Assembly (NCBI GenBank): GCA_045105075.1
Contig: JBGCDD010000274.1
Span: 1 to 8,475 of the forward strand
Reading direction: 5' to 3'
Origin: JBGCDD01 sp045105075
GTDB lineage: Bacteria; Pseudomonadota; Alphaproteobacteria; Rhodobacterales; Rhodobacteraceae
DNA: 8,475 nucleotides
The number at the start of each line of letters is the position of its first letter. The first letter of the stretch is position 1. The notes under the pieces are model-generated. The model saw nothing but the letters and a program-made list of their open reading frames with translations, was not told where the DNA came from and did not search any database. A program made the translations under genes and the position numbers. Below, one piece after another: positions 1-6,926 of this stretch.

Positions 1-803
1 CATGTGCCGGTTGACGTCCTTGTAAAGCAAATACCGAAACCGCCCGGGTCCGCCTGCATAACAGGCCTGCGGGCAGAACGCGCGCAGCCACATGTAATCG
101 CCGGCCTCAACCTCGACCCAGTCCCGGTTCAGTCGATAGACCGCTTTGCCCTCAAGCACATAAAGCCATGCTCCATCACATGGGTCTCCAGAAACGGGAT
201 CACCGCACCGGGTTCCAGCGTGACGATGGTGACGTGCATGTCATGGCGCAGATCGTCCATCTCGACAAAGCGCGTGGTCGCCCATCGCCCGTCTGTGTCG
301 GGCATGGGCGAGGGCGCAACCTCGCGCTCGTTGGTGACAAAGGCCTCGGGCGGATCAATCCCGTCAACCGCAACATAGGCTTTGCGGATCCAATGAAATT
401 GCGCTGACCCATCGCTGTCGTTGCGCAAGCTCCAATCGGTTCCCGCAGGCACAAAGGCATATCCGCCGGGGCCCATATCGTGCCGGGCACCATCCAGGTC
501 CAGCGCCACGGCCCCTGACACCACAAACAAGACCGCCTCGGCGCGGGCATCGCTTTCGGGGTGTGCGCTGCCACCGCCGGGGGCGACCTCCATGATGTAA
601 TGTGAAAACGTTTCGGCGAATCCAGTCATCGGGCGCGCGATCACCCACAGTCGCGTCTTGTCCCAATGGGGCAAAAAACTGGTGGTGATGTCGCGCATGG
701 TGCCTTTGGGCAGCACCGCATAGGCTTCGGTGAAAACGGCCCGCCCGCTCAGCAATTGATCCTGCCCGGGCAGCCCGCCGGCGGGGGCGTGGTAATTCGA
801 CAT
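1..803 (-). pseudogene. allE: (S)-ureidoglycine aminohydrolase, bicupin, frameshifted and cut by the window edge
   Basis: The family (AllE/UGHY) is a manganese-dependent bicupin that releases ammonia from (S)-ureidoglycine to give (S)-ureidoglycolate, a step in allantoin and purine breakdown in the cytoplasm. The N-terminal cupin and start of the second read cleanly for 212 codons from ATG 801-803, through TMRDITTSFLPHWD, APGGGSAHPE and the metal motif ETHVMEH. At H (168-170) the frame breaks: it runs into FMCLRAKRSID and a stop at 129-131. One base missing between 170 and 165 would restore LYVLEGKAVYRLN, then AFCPQACYAGG and YLLYKDVNRHM, open to base 1. The expected ligands are Glu and His of ETH, His of EH and Gln of CPQACY; the Gln lies after the break. 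The start is fixed by AGGAGG (813-818), not by an in-frame ATG 25 codons upstream. Family identity is confident; whether the shift is biological or a sequence error is open. Confidence 0.85.
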
Positions 804-812
804 GGGGTGATG

Positions 813-818
813 CCTCCT
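813..818 (-). promoter_or_regulatory. Ribosome binding site for the allE-like gene
   Basis: AGGAGG on the minus strand lies nine bases before the ATG at 801-803. It is a perfect Shine-Dalgarno match and decides the start of the ureidoglycine aminohydrolase against a longer in-frame reading that begins at 878 and has no family-like sequence in its first 25 codons. Confidence 0.75.
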
Positions 819-917
819 GTGATTGCCACCATCATGGGCAAGATCGCGGCTTAACCCAAGCGCCAAGCGGCCAAACACAATTGCTCGGGATTTTTGAAGA
901 TCGCGAGATGTCTGCGC

Positions 918-1916
918 CTAGCGTGGCAGCTGTTGCATACGCGCCAGCACATCCACCCCCTGCTGATTCCAAAAGTGCAGCAAGTCAATGAACACCCAGT
1001 TTTCCGCCAGCTTGTCGCCGTCGCGCCGGTAAATATCGATCACCCGCATATCGCCGGGGCGTCCCGCCGGCATCCCCATAAATCCCCCCGTTGGGGTCAG
1101 CGTCAGATTGGGCCAGCCGAAAAACCCGCCGTAACGCCCCTCGGCCATCCGGCAGATATGGCCGTTGAACACGCGGTCCTTGAACCCCGCGCGAAACGGG
1201 CCGGAATGCTGTTTGGCATAGCGTTCGATCGTATACGTCGCACCAATCCCCGCAGGGCCCCACCACGCCATGTCGTCATGCCAGCTGAGCGCCAATTCTT
1301 CTTCAAGGCTCAGGCTGTTGTCCCAGTTGCCCAAGTCCGAGATCATCCGGTTGATCGCGCCCAGCGTCGCGGTGCCTTCATGGGGGGGCTGAGCCTCAAA
1401 CAGCATGCCGTCCTGCGTGCGCGGCCCCGGCTGTACCATCGCCGCGCCAGTCTGGGGCGCAAACGGCTGCAATCCGGCCTGCATCATCAGGTGCGGTATG
1501 TCGAAAAACATCGCCGTTTCAACGATCTGGCCGTTCTCGACCCGATGGAAATCACAATAGCGCAGCATCGCCAGCTTGCCGGTCGGCGCAATGCCCAGCC
1601 AGGGCGCATCAAACAGGCCCATCAAATGGCCCATCGAACAGACCCAAACCGATTGAAACCCGTCGATTTCGTTGCGCCCGGCCATGAACACGTCCATGCG
1701 CCTTTGCAGCGCGCTTAGGGCGTGGCGCAATGGCTGCCAGAATTGGGTGATCACGGCGCTGGGGTCGGCGATTTCGTGAAACGGGTGATAGCCCCGCCAC
1801 AACGCGTTCGGCGCCACAAAGCGCGCCTGAACTTTGTGCAGATCGGATGGATCACTCTGCTCCAAAGCGGTGAAGTAGTCGCGCACAACCTTCTTTTCGC
1901 TTTGAAAATCAGACAT
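918..1916 (-). CDS. Tandem SnoaL/NTF2-like protein (two SnoaL domains, 332 aa)
   Basis: Two SnoaL-type alpha+beta barrel domains lie in one chain, at about residues 5-150 and 185-330, joined by a Pro/Gly/Gln-rich linker. SnoaL-fold proteins are small cyclases, isomerases, hydrolases or binding proteins; no specific reaction can be assigned. Each domain keeps a D-(aromatic/Ile) strand followed 17 residues later by a second Asp: D122/D139 (YCDFHRV, FFDIPHL) and D294/D311 (VIDIYRR, FIDLLHF). Domain 2 has W218-x-G220-x-x-G223-x-G225, shared with the SnoaL protein at 6450-6923; domain 1 keeps only W40-x-G42. There is no signal peptide, so it is probably cytoplasmic. ATG 1914-1916 follows AAGGA (1927-1931) after 10 bases. 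It is transcribed away from the ABC operon and shares its control region; the allE-like gene lies downstream on the same strand after 114 bases. Fold call is firm, function unknown. Confidence 0.8.
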   Translation of the reverse strand: MSDFQSEKKVVRDYFTALEQSDPSDLHKVQARFVAPNALWRGYHPFHEIADPSAVITQFWQPLRHALSALQRRMDVFMAGRNEIDGFQSVWVCSMGHLMGLFDAPWLGIAPTGKLAMLRYCDFHRVENGQIVETAMFFDIPHLMMQAGLQPFAPQTGAAMVQPGPRTQDGMLFEAQPPHEGTATLGAINRMISDLGNWDNSLSLEEELALSWHDDMAWWGPAGIGATYTIERYAKQHSGPFRAGFKDRVFNGHICRMAEGRYGGFFGWPNLTLTPTGGFMGMPAGRPGDMRVIDIYRRDGDKLAENWVFIDLLHFWNQQGVDVLARMQQLPR

Positions 1917-1948
1917 TTAATTCGTTTCCTTTGCTGGACTTCGCTCAG

Positions 1949-1968
1949 TTTTGCATACGTTTGCAAAA
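1949..1968. promoter_or_regulatory. Near-perfect 20-bp palindrome, probable LacI-family operator
   Basis: The sequence TTTTGCATACGTTTGCAAAA reads the same on both strands except for one mismatched pair (positions 1956 and 1961). It is centred on a CpG at 1958/1959, with TTTTGCA arms. Even-length palindromes with a central CG and TGCA/CAAA-type arms are typical of LacI-family sugar regulators. It lies in the 123-base gap between the divergent SnoaL gene and the ABC operon, 33 bases from one start codon and 71 from the other, so one protein could control both. No regulator gene is in the window, so the binding protein is inferred. Confidence 0.6.
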
Positions 1969-2039
1969 AAAGCTTGTCGCGCGCAATCCCCGCGCGTTAC
2001 CGTTTCGCAAATTTGAGCAGGCGATTCCAGCGGGGGGAT

Positions 2040-3083
2040 ATGGCTGAAATTCAGTTGCGCAATGTCTCCAAACGCTGGGGCAGCTTTGTGGGCGTGGATC
2101 GGTTCGATCTGACCATCGCGGATCGCGAGTTTCTGGTGCTTTTGGGCCCGTCAGGATGTGGCAAAACCACGACCATGCGGATGATTGCCGGCCTTGAGGA
2201 TGTGACCGAGGGCGAGATCAGCATTGATGGCAAAGTGGTCAACGAGCTTGAACCAAAAGACCGCGATGTGGCGATGGTGTTCCAGTCCTATGCGCTCTAT
2301 CCCAACCTGAATGTCTATGAAAACATCCGCTTTCCGCTGAAGGTGCGCGGTGTCGATGCGGCCACGCATGACACCCGCGTGCGCCGTGCCAGCGCGATGG
2401 TCGAACTTGATGAGTTCCTGCACCGCAAACCGGCCGAATTGTCCGGCGGTCAACGTCAGCGCGTGGCACTTGCGCGCGCGATTGTGCGCGAGCCCAACGT
2501 GTTTTTGATGGACGAGCCGCTGTCAAATCTGGATGCGAAATTGCGCGTCAGCACCCGCGCGCAGATCAAAAACCTGAGCCATGAGCTGGCGGTGACGACG
2601 ATCTATGTCACCCACGATCAGATCGAGGCGATGACTTTGGCCGACCGTGTGGTGATCATGGAAAAAGGCGTCGTGCAACAGGTCGGCACCCCGGTTGAGA
2701 TCTATGACCGCCCGGCCAACACCTTTGTGGCCAGCTTTATCGGCTCGCCAGCGATGAACCTGATCGACGGCACCGTGAGCCGCGGTGTGTTTCGCGCACC
2801 CCACACCGAAATCGCCGGCGTGGACTTGCCCGACGGGCCAGTGACGCTGGGCTTTCGCGCCGAGGATGCCAGCATCGGCGAAACCGGACAGGTCTGCGCG
2901 CCGGTCTACACCATGGAATTGCTGGGCGACGCCACGATGATCTCGGTGCGCATCGCCGGCGCTTTGGTGTCGGTCAAGGCCGACAAGACCTATCGCGCCG
3001 ACATTGGAGCGCCCACGGCGTTTAACGTGCCGGTCGGGATTTGCCATTTTTTCAACGCGCAAGACGGCGCGCGCCTGACATAA
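2040..3083 (+). CDS. CUT1-family sugar/polyol ABC transporter ATP-binding protein (MalK/UgpC type)
   Basis: This is the cytoplasmic ATPase that powers the importer encoded by the next three genes. All nucleotide-binding motifs are intact: Walker A GPSGCGKT (36-43), Q-loop Gln82, signature LSGGQ (134-138), Walker B VFLMDE (154-159) with D-loop SNLD (162-165), and switch His192 in THD. The C-terminal third (about 240-347) is the MalK-type regulatory OB-fold region, with FIGSPAMNLIDG and GFRAEDA. At 347 residues it is slightly short of the usual 350-370. An open frame extends upstream to 1722, but family homology begins at the ATG at 2040, preceded by a G-rich AGCGGGGGG, so the longer reading is rejected. 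It is first in the plus-strand operon, 63 bases before the binding-protein gene. The motifs identify the family, not the substrate. Confidence 0.93.
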   Translation: MAEIQLRNVSKRWGSFVGVDRFDLTIADREFLVLLGPSGCGKTTTMRMIAGLEDVTEGEISIDGKVVNELEPKDRDVAMVFQSYALYPNLNVYENIRFPLKVRGVDAATHDTRVRRASAMVELDEFLHRKPAELSGGQRQRVALARAIVREPNVFLMDEPLSNLDAKLRVSTRAQIKNLSHELAVTTIYVTHDQIEAMTLADRVVIMEKGVVQQVGTPVEIYDRPANTFVASFIGSPAMNLIDGTVSRGVFRAPHTEIAGVDLPDGPVTLGFRAEDASIGETGQVCAPVYTMELLGDATMISVRIAGALVSVKADKTYRADIGAPTAFNVPVGICHFFNAQDGARLT

Positions 3084-3086
3084 TCC

Positions 3087-3123
3087 GGCCCCGTTGGGCC
3101 ATAGCAAAGCGGCAAAAAACCGC
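3087..3123. other. Two small inverted repeats between ATPase and binding-protein genes
   Basis: GGCCC-CGTT-GGGCC (3087-3100) forms a 5-bp stem with a 4-base loop. GCGG-CAAAAAA-CCGC (3109-3123) forms a weaker 4-bp stem. Neither is followed by a T-run, so neither is a convincing terminator. They could stabilise or separate the downstream message, which encodes the abundant binding protein. The ribosome binding site AGGGAG (3135-3140) follows. Confidence 0.25.
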
Positions 3124-3146
3124 GAAAACACAACAGGGAGAGACAG

Positions 3147-4385
3147 ATGTTTTTTCAAAAATTGGCGCTTGCGGGCGGGGTGTCGCTTTTGGCCAGCACG
3201 GCGATGGCCGATTGCGGGCTGACGACGGGCCGCGTTAACATCATCGGCAATGAATTCCCGGCGATCCAGACCATTGGCAAGGGCGCGCAGGGCTGCGCCA
3301 ATCCGGGGGTCGAGGTCAAATCAAACCTGACCAAAGATCACCAGAAGATCAACGTGGCGGGCATGTCGGGCAACCCGGCCGAATACACCACCGCGATCGT
3401 GGCCAACTCGTCAATCGTGGCGCTGATGAACGAAGACGTGATCCGCCCGCTGGATGATCTGGTGGCCAAACACGGTGGATCGCTGAAGAAGAACCAGCTG
3501 ATCACAGTGGGTGGCAAAGTGATGGCGGTGGCGTTCATGGCCAACGCCCAGCATCTGGTGTTTCGCACCGACATTCTGGCCGATGCGGGGATCGAGCCGC
3601 CAAAGACCTATGAGGAAATGCTGCAAGGCGCCAAAGTGATCCGCGACAAGGGGTTGCTGGAGTATCCGCTGGGCGGCGCTTACAAAGCCGGTTGGAATTT
3701 GGCGCAGGAATTCAACAACATGTACATCGGCATGGGCGGTGAGTTCTTTGAACCCGGCACCGCACTTGTGTCGATCAACAACGCCCAAGGGGTCGCCGCG
3801 CTTGAGATGATGAAGGCGCTGTCGGGCTATATGAACCCCGATTTTCTGACCCATGATTCCACCGCCACCAGCGCGGAATGGAAAGCCGGGAATGTGGCGA
3901 TGATGAACATGTGGGGCAGCCGGGTCGAGCCGCTGAAATCCACCGAAGGCGCAACGCCCGGCGTGGCCGAGACCACAGATATCGCCGGCCCGATGCTGGT
4001 GGGCGGTGGTGCGATCCCGGCGACAACGCTGTGGTGGGATGGCTGGACCGTGTCCAAAAACATCTCTGACACTGATGCCGAGGCGACCTTTGTGGCGATG
4101 ATGAACGCGATCCGCCCTGACATTCTGAGTGACGATGAGGTGGCCCGCCAGGCGGTCTGGTTGATCGATGGCTACCAGCCCACCGACGCGGCCAAGGGCG
4201 TCTTTGCAGCGGCCAGTGCCAATGCGGTGCCCTATCCGATGTTGCCATTCCAGGGCTTGTTGCACACCGCGCTTGGCGCAGAACTGGCCGACTTTATGCA
4301 AGGTAAGGAAACCGCAGTTCAGGCGCTGGCCGACACCGAGGCGGCTTATAATGCTGCCGCCCGCGAAAAGGGTTTTTTGCAGTAA
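3147..4385 (+). CDS. Extracellular solute-binding protein, family 1 (CUT1 ABC importer)
   Basis: This is the periplasmic receptor that would bind the transported compound and deliver it to the two permeases. A Sec signal peptide is clear: short basic start MFFQK, hydrophobic core LALAGGVSLLAS, and an AMA/D cleavage site after residue 21. The mature protein, about 391 residues, has the family 1 features: an early VNIIGNEFPAIQ strand, PLDDLVAKHG, the hinge-region FRTDILADAGIEPPKTYEEM, and late W-rich substrate-lobe segments (MNMWGSR, TTLWWDGW). Cys23 and Cys50 are the only cysteines I find and could form a disulfide. It is not a lipoprotein, as no lipobox precedes Cys23. AGGGAG (3135-3140) lies six bases before the ATG, which favours this start. 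It sits between ATPase and permease genes, a common CUT1 order. Ligand is unknown; tryptophans suggest a sugar-like or polyol ligand but do not prove it. Confidence 0.9.
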   Translation: MFFQKLALAGGVSLLASTAMADCGLTTGRVNIIGNEFPAIQTIGKGAQGCANPGVEVKSNLTKDHQKINVAGMSGNPAEYTTAIVANSSIVALMNEDVIRPLDDLVAKHGGSLKKNQLITVGGKVMAVAFMANAQHLVFRTDILADAGIEPPKTYEEMLQGAKVIRDKGLLEYPLGGAYKAGWNLAQEFNNMYIGMGGEFFEPGTALVSINNAQGVAALEMMKALSGYMNPDFLTHDSTATSAEWKAGNVAMMNMWGSRVEPLKSTEGATPGVAETTDIAGPMLVGGGAIPATTLWWDGWTVSKNISDTDAEATFVAMMNAIRPDILSDDEVARQAVWLIDGYQPTDAAKGVFAAASANAVPYPMLPFQGLLHTALGAELADFMQGKETAVQALADTEAAYNAAAREKGFLQ

Positions 4386-4392
4386 GATCAAT

Positions 4393-4417
4393 GGGGTTGG
4401 GGCATTTTCCTGACCCC
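4393..4417 (+). terminator. Possible weak attenuator hairpin after the binding-protein gene
   Basis: GGGGT (4393-4397) can pair with ACCCC (4413-4417) around a 15-base loop, or the second GGGG (4399-4402) can pair with CCCC closer in. Only CTTTGC follows, not a long T-run. Binding-protein genes in ABC operons often have a partial terminator here that lowers permease expression, but this structure is weak. Confidence 0.2.
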
Positions 4418-4434
4418 TTTGCAAGCAGGCTGAT

Positions 4435-5460
4435 ATGAAACACCGCACCTTCTTTTGGTTTTTCCTGCCCACCGGGTTGGCAATGTTGCTGTTCATCGCG
4501 CTGCCGATTGCGTCGGTGATCACGCAATCACTGCACACGGCGCATGATCAGGTGTTCATCACGGTGGAAAATTGCGGCCCGTTTGGGTGCAAGCAGGAAA
4601 CCACGATTGACCAAGATGCGACCGCGGCCCTCAAGGCGGAAAAGCCGCTGGGGCAATGGGCGGGCTTGCAGATCTATCTGGATCGCGGACATTTGGCAGC
4701 TGCTGAGGTGTCCGCCGCCTGGGCCGGATCGTCGAGTTGGGCCGGGTTTGGCGCGCGCGTGGCGGATTTGCCGTTTTACCGCGCGCTGGGGTTTACGCTG
4801 AGCTACACGTTTGTGGTCACGCCGCTGCTGATCCTTTTGGGTTTTGTGATCGCGATTGCGGTCAATTCGCTGCACCGGCACCTGAAGGGGGTGGTGATTT
4901 TCTTTTCGTTGCTGCCGATGATTGTGACGCCGCTGATCGGCTCGCTGATTTTGTTTTGGATGATCGACAGCCGGGGCATACTGGGGTCAACGCTGCAATG
5001 GCTGGCGGATGATCCGGACCTGTCGCTGAAGGCCTCGACCGGGCTGACCTGGATCATGTTGATGGTGTATGGCGTGTGGCATTCGGCGCCCTTTGCCTTT
5101 GTGGTGTTTTACGCAGGGCTACAAACCCTGCCGCAGGACACGCTGGAATCGGCGATGATTGATGGCGCGACGCGTTGGCAGCGCATCCGTTACGTGGTGA
5201 TCCCGCATCTGATGCCGTTGATGACTTTTGTGGCGCTGATCCAGCTGATGGACAATTTCCGTGTGTTGGAACCGATTGTCGGGTTCAGCGCCGAGGCACA
5301 TGCGACCTCGCTGAGCTGGATCGTTCTGAATGATCTGGGCGGCGAAACCCGGCTGCTGAGCTCGGCGGCTGCGACATCGGTTCTGACGATCATCGGAGTA
5401 TCGATCTTGCTGTCGCCGGTGCTGGTGCGCACCTGGCGCGATTTCAATCAGAAGGTGTGA
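4435..5460 (+). CDS. CUT1 ABC transporter permease, MalF/UgpA type
   Basis: This is one of two inner-membrane subunits that form the translocation channel. Hydrophobic helices are visible at about 7-30, 119-144, 152-176, 203-228, 259-274 and 310-331. The cytoplasmic EAA coupling loop ESAMIDGATRWQRIRYVVIP (238-257) is intact and docks on the ATPase. The segment between helices 1 and 2 (about 32-118) is long and looks periplasmic, containing NCGPFGC with Cys47 and Cys52 and a variable acidic/Ala-rich stretch. UgpA-type permeases usually have a much shorter loop here, while MalF has a large insertion at a different place. The ATG at 4435 follows AGG (4426-4428), 49 bases after the binding-protein stop. 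The partner permease starts four bases after its stop, so the two are very probably co-translated. Family is certain, substrate unknown. Confidence 0.92.
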   Translation: MKHRTFFWFFLPTGLAMLLFIALPIASVITQSLHTAHDQVFITVENCGPFGCKQETTIDQDATAALKAEKPLGQWAGLQIYLDRGHLAAAEVSAAWAGSSSWAGFGARVADLPFYRALGFTLSYTFVVTPLLILLGFVIAIAVNSLHRHLKGVVIFFSLLPMIVTPLIGSLILFWMIDSRGILGSTLQWLADDPDLSLKASTGLTWIMLMVYGVWHSAPFAFVVFYAGLQTLPQDTLESAMIDGATRWQRIRYVVIPHLMPLMTFVALIQLMDNFRVLEPIVGFSAEAHATSLSWIVLNDLGGETRLLSSAAATSVLTIIGVSILLSPVLVRTWRDFNQKV

Positions 5461-5464
5461 GGAT

Positions 5465-6343
5465 ATGAGCGTCGCCACCCGCCAATCCGCCGGTCTGCGC
5501 GTCCTGAGCACGGGGTTCATCGTGCTGTGGCTGGTGTTGGCGGCGTTTCCGTTTTTGTGGACACTTTGGGGGTCGTTCAAGGTCGAGCTGGACTTCTTTT
5601 CGATCGGCAACTGGAGCGACGCGCTGACCGGGCCGCGCACCCGAGATGTTTACGACACACCTTTCACCGGCGCAGGGTACGAGGGCGCATGGGTCCAGGA
5701 GGAATTCTGGCGCGCGGTTATGAACACCGCCATCGTGTGTTTTTTCGTGGTGATCACATCGCTGACGATTGGCACGTTGGGCGGGTACGCGCTGTCACGT
5801 TCGGGTTTTCGCTATACATTCTGGTTGCTGATTGCGGCGCTGATTTTCCGCGCGATGCCACCGATCACATTGGTTTCAGGCTATCTTTTGCCGTTTTTTG
5901 AATGGAATGTCTGGGGCATGCTGCCGACCACAATCATTGTGCTGGTGGCTATCAACCAGCCGTTTACGCTGTGGATGCTGCATTCGTTTTTTCAGAAAAT
6001 CCCAAAAGACCTGGATGAAAGCGCGAAGGTGGATGGCTGTACCCAATTTCAGGCGTTTCGCCATGTGATTATTCCGGTGATGTGGCCAGGCGTGATCACG
6101 ACGGGGCTGTTTTCGTTTTTGCTGGCTTACAACGACTTTGCCGTCACCACGATGCTGCTGAGCAAAGAGAACCAGACCATGGTGCCCAAAATTGCCAGTT
6201 TTCTGGGCACGACGCAGACCGAGGGTAATGTGATGTTTGCGGTGGCGGCGGTGGTATCGGCGACCGCGCCGCTGTTTGTGTTGGTGATGGTTTTTCAACG
6301 CCAGATTGTGAGCGGATTGACCGCAGGGGCCGTGAAAGGATGA
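5465..6343 (+). CDS. CUT1 ABC transporter permease, MalG/UgpE type
   Basis: This is the second channel subunit of the importer. The first helix is at about 16-36. A periplasmic segment (about 40-80) is longer than usual and rich in Gly, Asp and aromatics (GPRTRDVYDTPFTGAGYEG). Further helices lie at about 86-108, 118-141, 152-172, 205-222 and 255-277. The EAA loop is DLDESAKVDGCTQFQAFRH (182-200) followed by VIIP, with the invariant Gly191. The tail FQRQIVSGLTAGAVKG is typical of MalG-type subunits. The ATG follows the partner's stop after four bases, with AAGG (5452-5455) inside the upstream gene as the likely ribosome binding site, so the pair is translationally coupled. At 292 residues the length is normal. 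Confidence 0.93.
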   Translation: MSVATRQSAGLRVLSTGFIVLWLVLAAFPFLWTLWGSFKVELDFFSIGNWSDALTGPRTRDVYDTPFTGAGYEGAWVQEEFWRAVMNTAIVCFFVVITSLTIGTLGGYALSRSGFRYTFWLLIAALIFRAMPPITLVSGYLLPFFEWNVWGMLPTTIIVLVAINQPFTLWMLHSFFQKIPKDLDESAKVDGCTQFQAFRHVIIPVMWPGVITTGLFSFLLAYNDFAVTTMLLSKENQTMVPKIASFLGTTQTEGNVMFAVAAVVSATAPLFVLVMVFQRQIVSGLTAGAVKG

Positions 6344-6360
6344 GTATGCAAATCAGGACA

Positions 6361-6433
6361 GGGGGGCTCCCGCCCGTCGTTGTGGCATCTGCGATGCCTC
6401 GCCTCCCGTTGGGCGTGGCGCGCCTTCGGCGCG
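6361..6433. repeat. GC-rich inverted-repeat cluster in the permease-SnoaL gap
   Basis: The 106-base gap holds a G-tract followed by CTCCCGCCCGTCG, then two perfect 6-bp hairpins: GGCATC-TGC-GATGCC (6384-6398) and CGCGCC-TTC-GGCGCG (6419-6433). The opening GGGGGGCTCCCGCCCGTCG resembles the opening of the element at 8239-8286. The right end of the gap supplies GGGGGAGG (6438-6445), which serves as the ribosome binding site of the next gene. No T-run follows, so a terminator is unlikely; an mRNA-stabilising or processing element is possible. Confidence 0.5.
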
Positions 6434-6437
6434 GAGC

Positions 6438-6445
6438 GGGGGAGG
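6438..6445 (+). promoter_or_regulatory. Ribosome binding site supporting a TTG start
   Basis: GGGGGAGG sits four bases before TTG 6450-6452. The alternatives are ATG 6477, with GGAGG at 6461-6465 eleven bases upstream, and GTG 6468. The TTG start keeps the first helix that SnoaL domains need, so it is preferred, but the spacing is a little short. Confidence 0.45.
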
Positions 6446-6449
6446 TGCT

Positions 6450-6923
6450 TTGAGACCGTTGGAGGTTGTGCGCGCAATGGAGGCGGCTTTGGGGCGGTCC
6501 GAGAATGACATGACGCCGTATTTTCATCCAGAATTCGTGTGGGACGGGAACCGGGGTTGTGGGGTGAAGCCCGGTTTGGAAGCGTTTCAACGCAATTGGC
6601 AGGCGCCTTGGCGCGCGGCGTTTTCGGAGCGGGACTATGTGACGGATCACTGGATGGAGGATGGCGATTGGGCAGCCTGTTACGGGGCGTGTGTCGGCAC
6701 GCATTCGGGTGCGTTCATGGGGGTTGCGGCGACCGGCAAGCGCGTGCGCATTCCCTACATTGATTTTTGGAAAATCGCCGAGGGGCGGATCATTTACAAC
6801 AAGGTGTCGGTCGATCTGGCGGAGGCGTTGCATCAGTTGGGTGTGGACGTGTTTGGCGGGCAGGGTTGGGAAGCGTTTGACCGGGGCGATGTTGTGCCGC
6901 CGGTTCTGAAAGGGCGGGATTAG
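6450..6923 (+). CDS. SnoaL/NTF2-like single-domain protein (157 aa)
   Basis: This is a soluble SnoaL-fold protein with no signal peptide. It has an N-terminal helix (LEVVRAMEAALG), a W31-x-G33-x-x-G36-x-G38 motif, a helix QRNWQAPWRAAF, then beta strands with GAFMGVAATGK (87-97), YIDFWKI (Asp105) and VSVDLAEA (Asp122), and ends with LHQLGVDVF. The two Asp residues are 17 apart, as in both domains of the divergent 332-residue protein, and the W-x-G-x-x-G-x-G, GxFMG and GVDV blocks match that protein's second domain, so the genes are paralogous. Family members act as cyclases, isomerases, hydrolases or dehydratases; the reaction here is unknown. The preferred start is TTG 6450, and ATG 6477 is an alternative. 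The dehydrogenase gene starts three bases after the stop, which implies a shared pathway. Its position after a transporter operon fits a catabolic role. Confidence 0.8.
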   Translation: MRPLEVVRAMEAALGRSENDMTPYFHPEFVWDGNRGCGVKPGLEAFQRNWQAPWRAAFSERDYVTDHWMEDGDWAACYGACVGTHSGAFMGVAATGKRVRIPYIDFWKIAEGRIIYNKVSVDLAEALHQLGVDVFGGQGWEAFDRGDVVPPVLKGRD

Positions 6924-6926
6924 CGG

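Noticed and set aside
129..878. Uninterrupted 249-residue reading of the cupin gene as a complete protein
   Set aside because: The last 12 residues do not fit the family, whereas the adjacent frame continues it exactly; the first 25 codons precede a strong ribosome binding site and are not family-like.
840..906. AAGATCGCG repeated at 840-848 and 897-905 between the two minus-strand genes
   Set aside because: A nine-base direct repeat with no further symmetry or known role; likely chance.
894..1718. Plus-strand open frame of 274 codons
   Set aside because: It is antisense to the 332-residue SnoaL protein, is rich in His, Arg and Pro as GC-rich shadow frames are, and has no recognisable family.
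2008..2015. CAAATTTG as a second operator half or site
   Set aside because: Only eight bases are symmetrical and the flanks do not match the 1949-1968 palindrome; this could be chance.
1722..2039. Extension of the ABC ATPase reading frame upstream to 1722
   Set aside because: The extra 106 codons overlap the opposite-strand SnoaL gene and the control region and do not look like an ABC protein; family sequence begins at the ATG at 2040.
3411..4538. Minus-strand open frame of 375 codons
   Set aside because: It is antisense to the binding protein and the permease start and shows low-complexity shadow composition.
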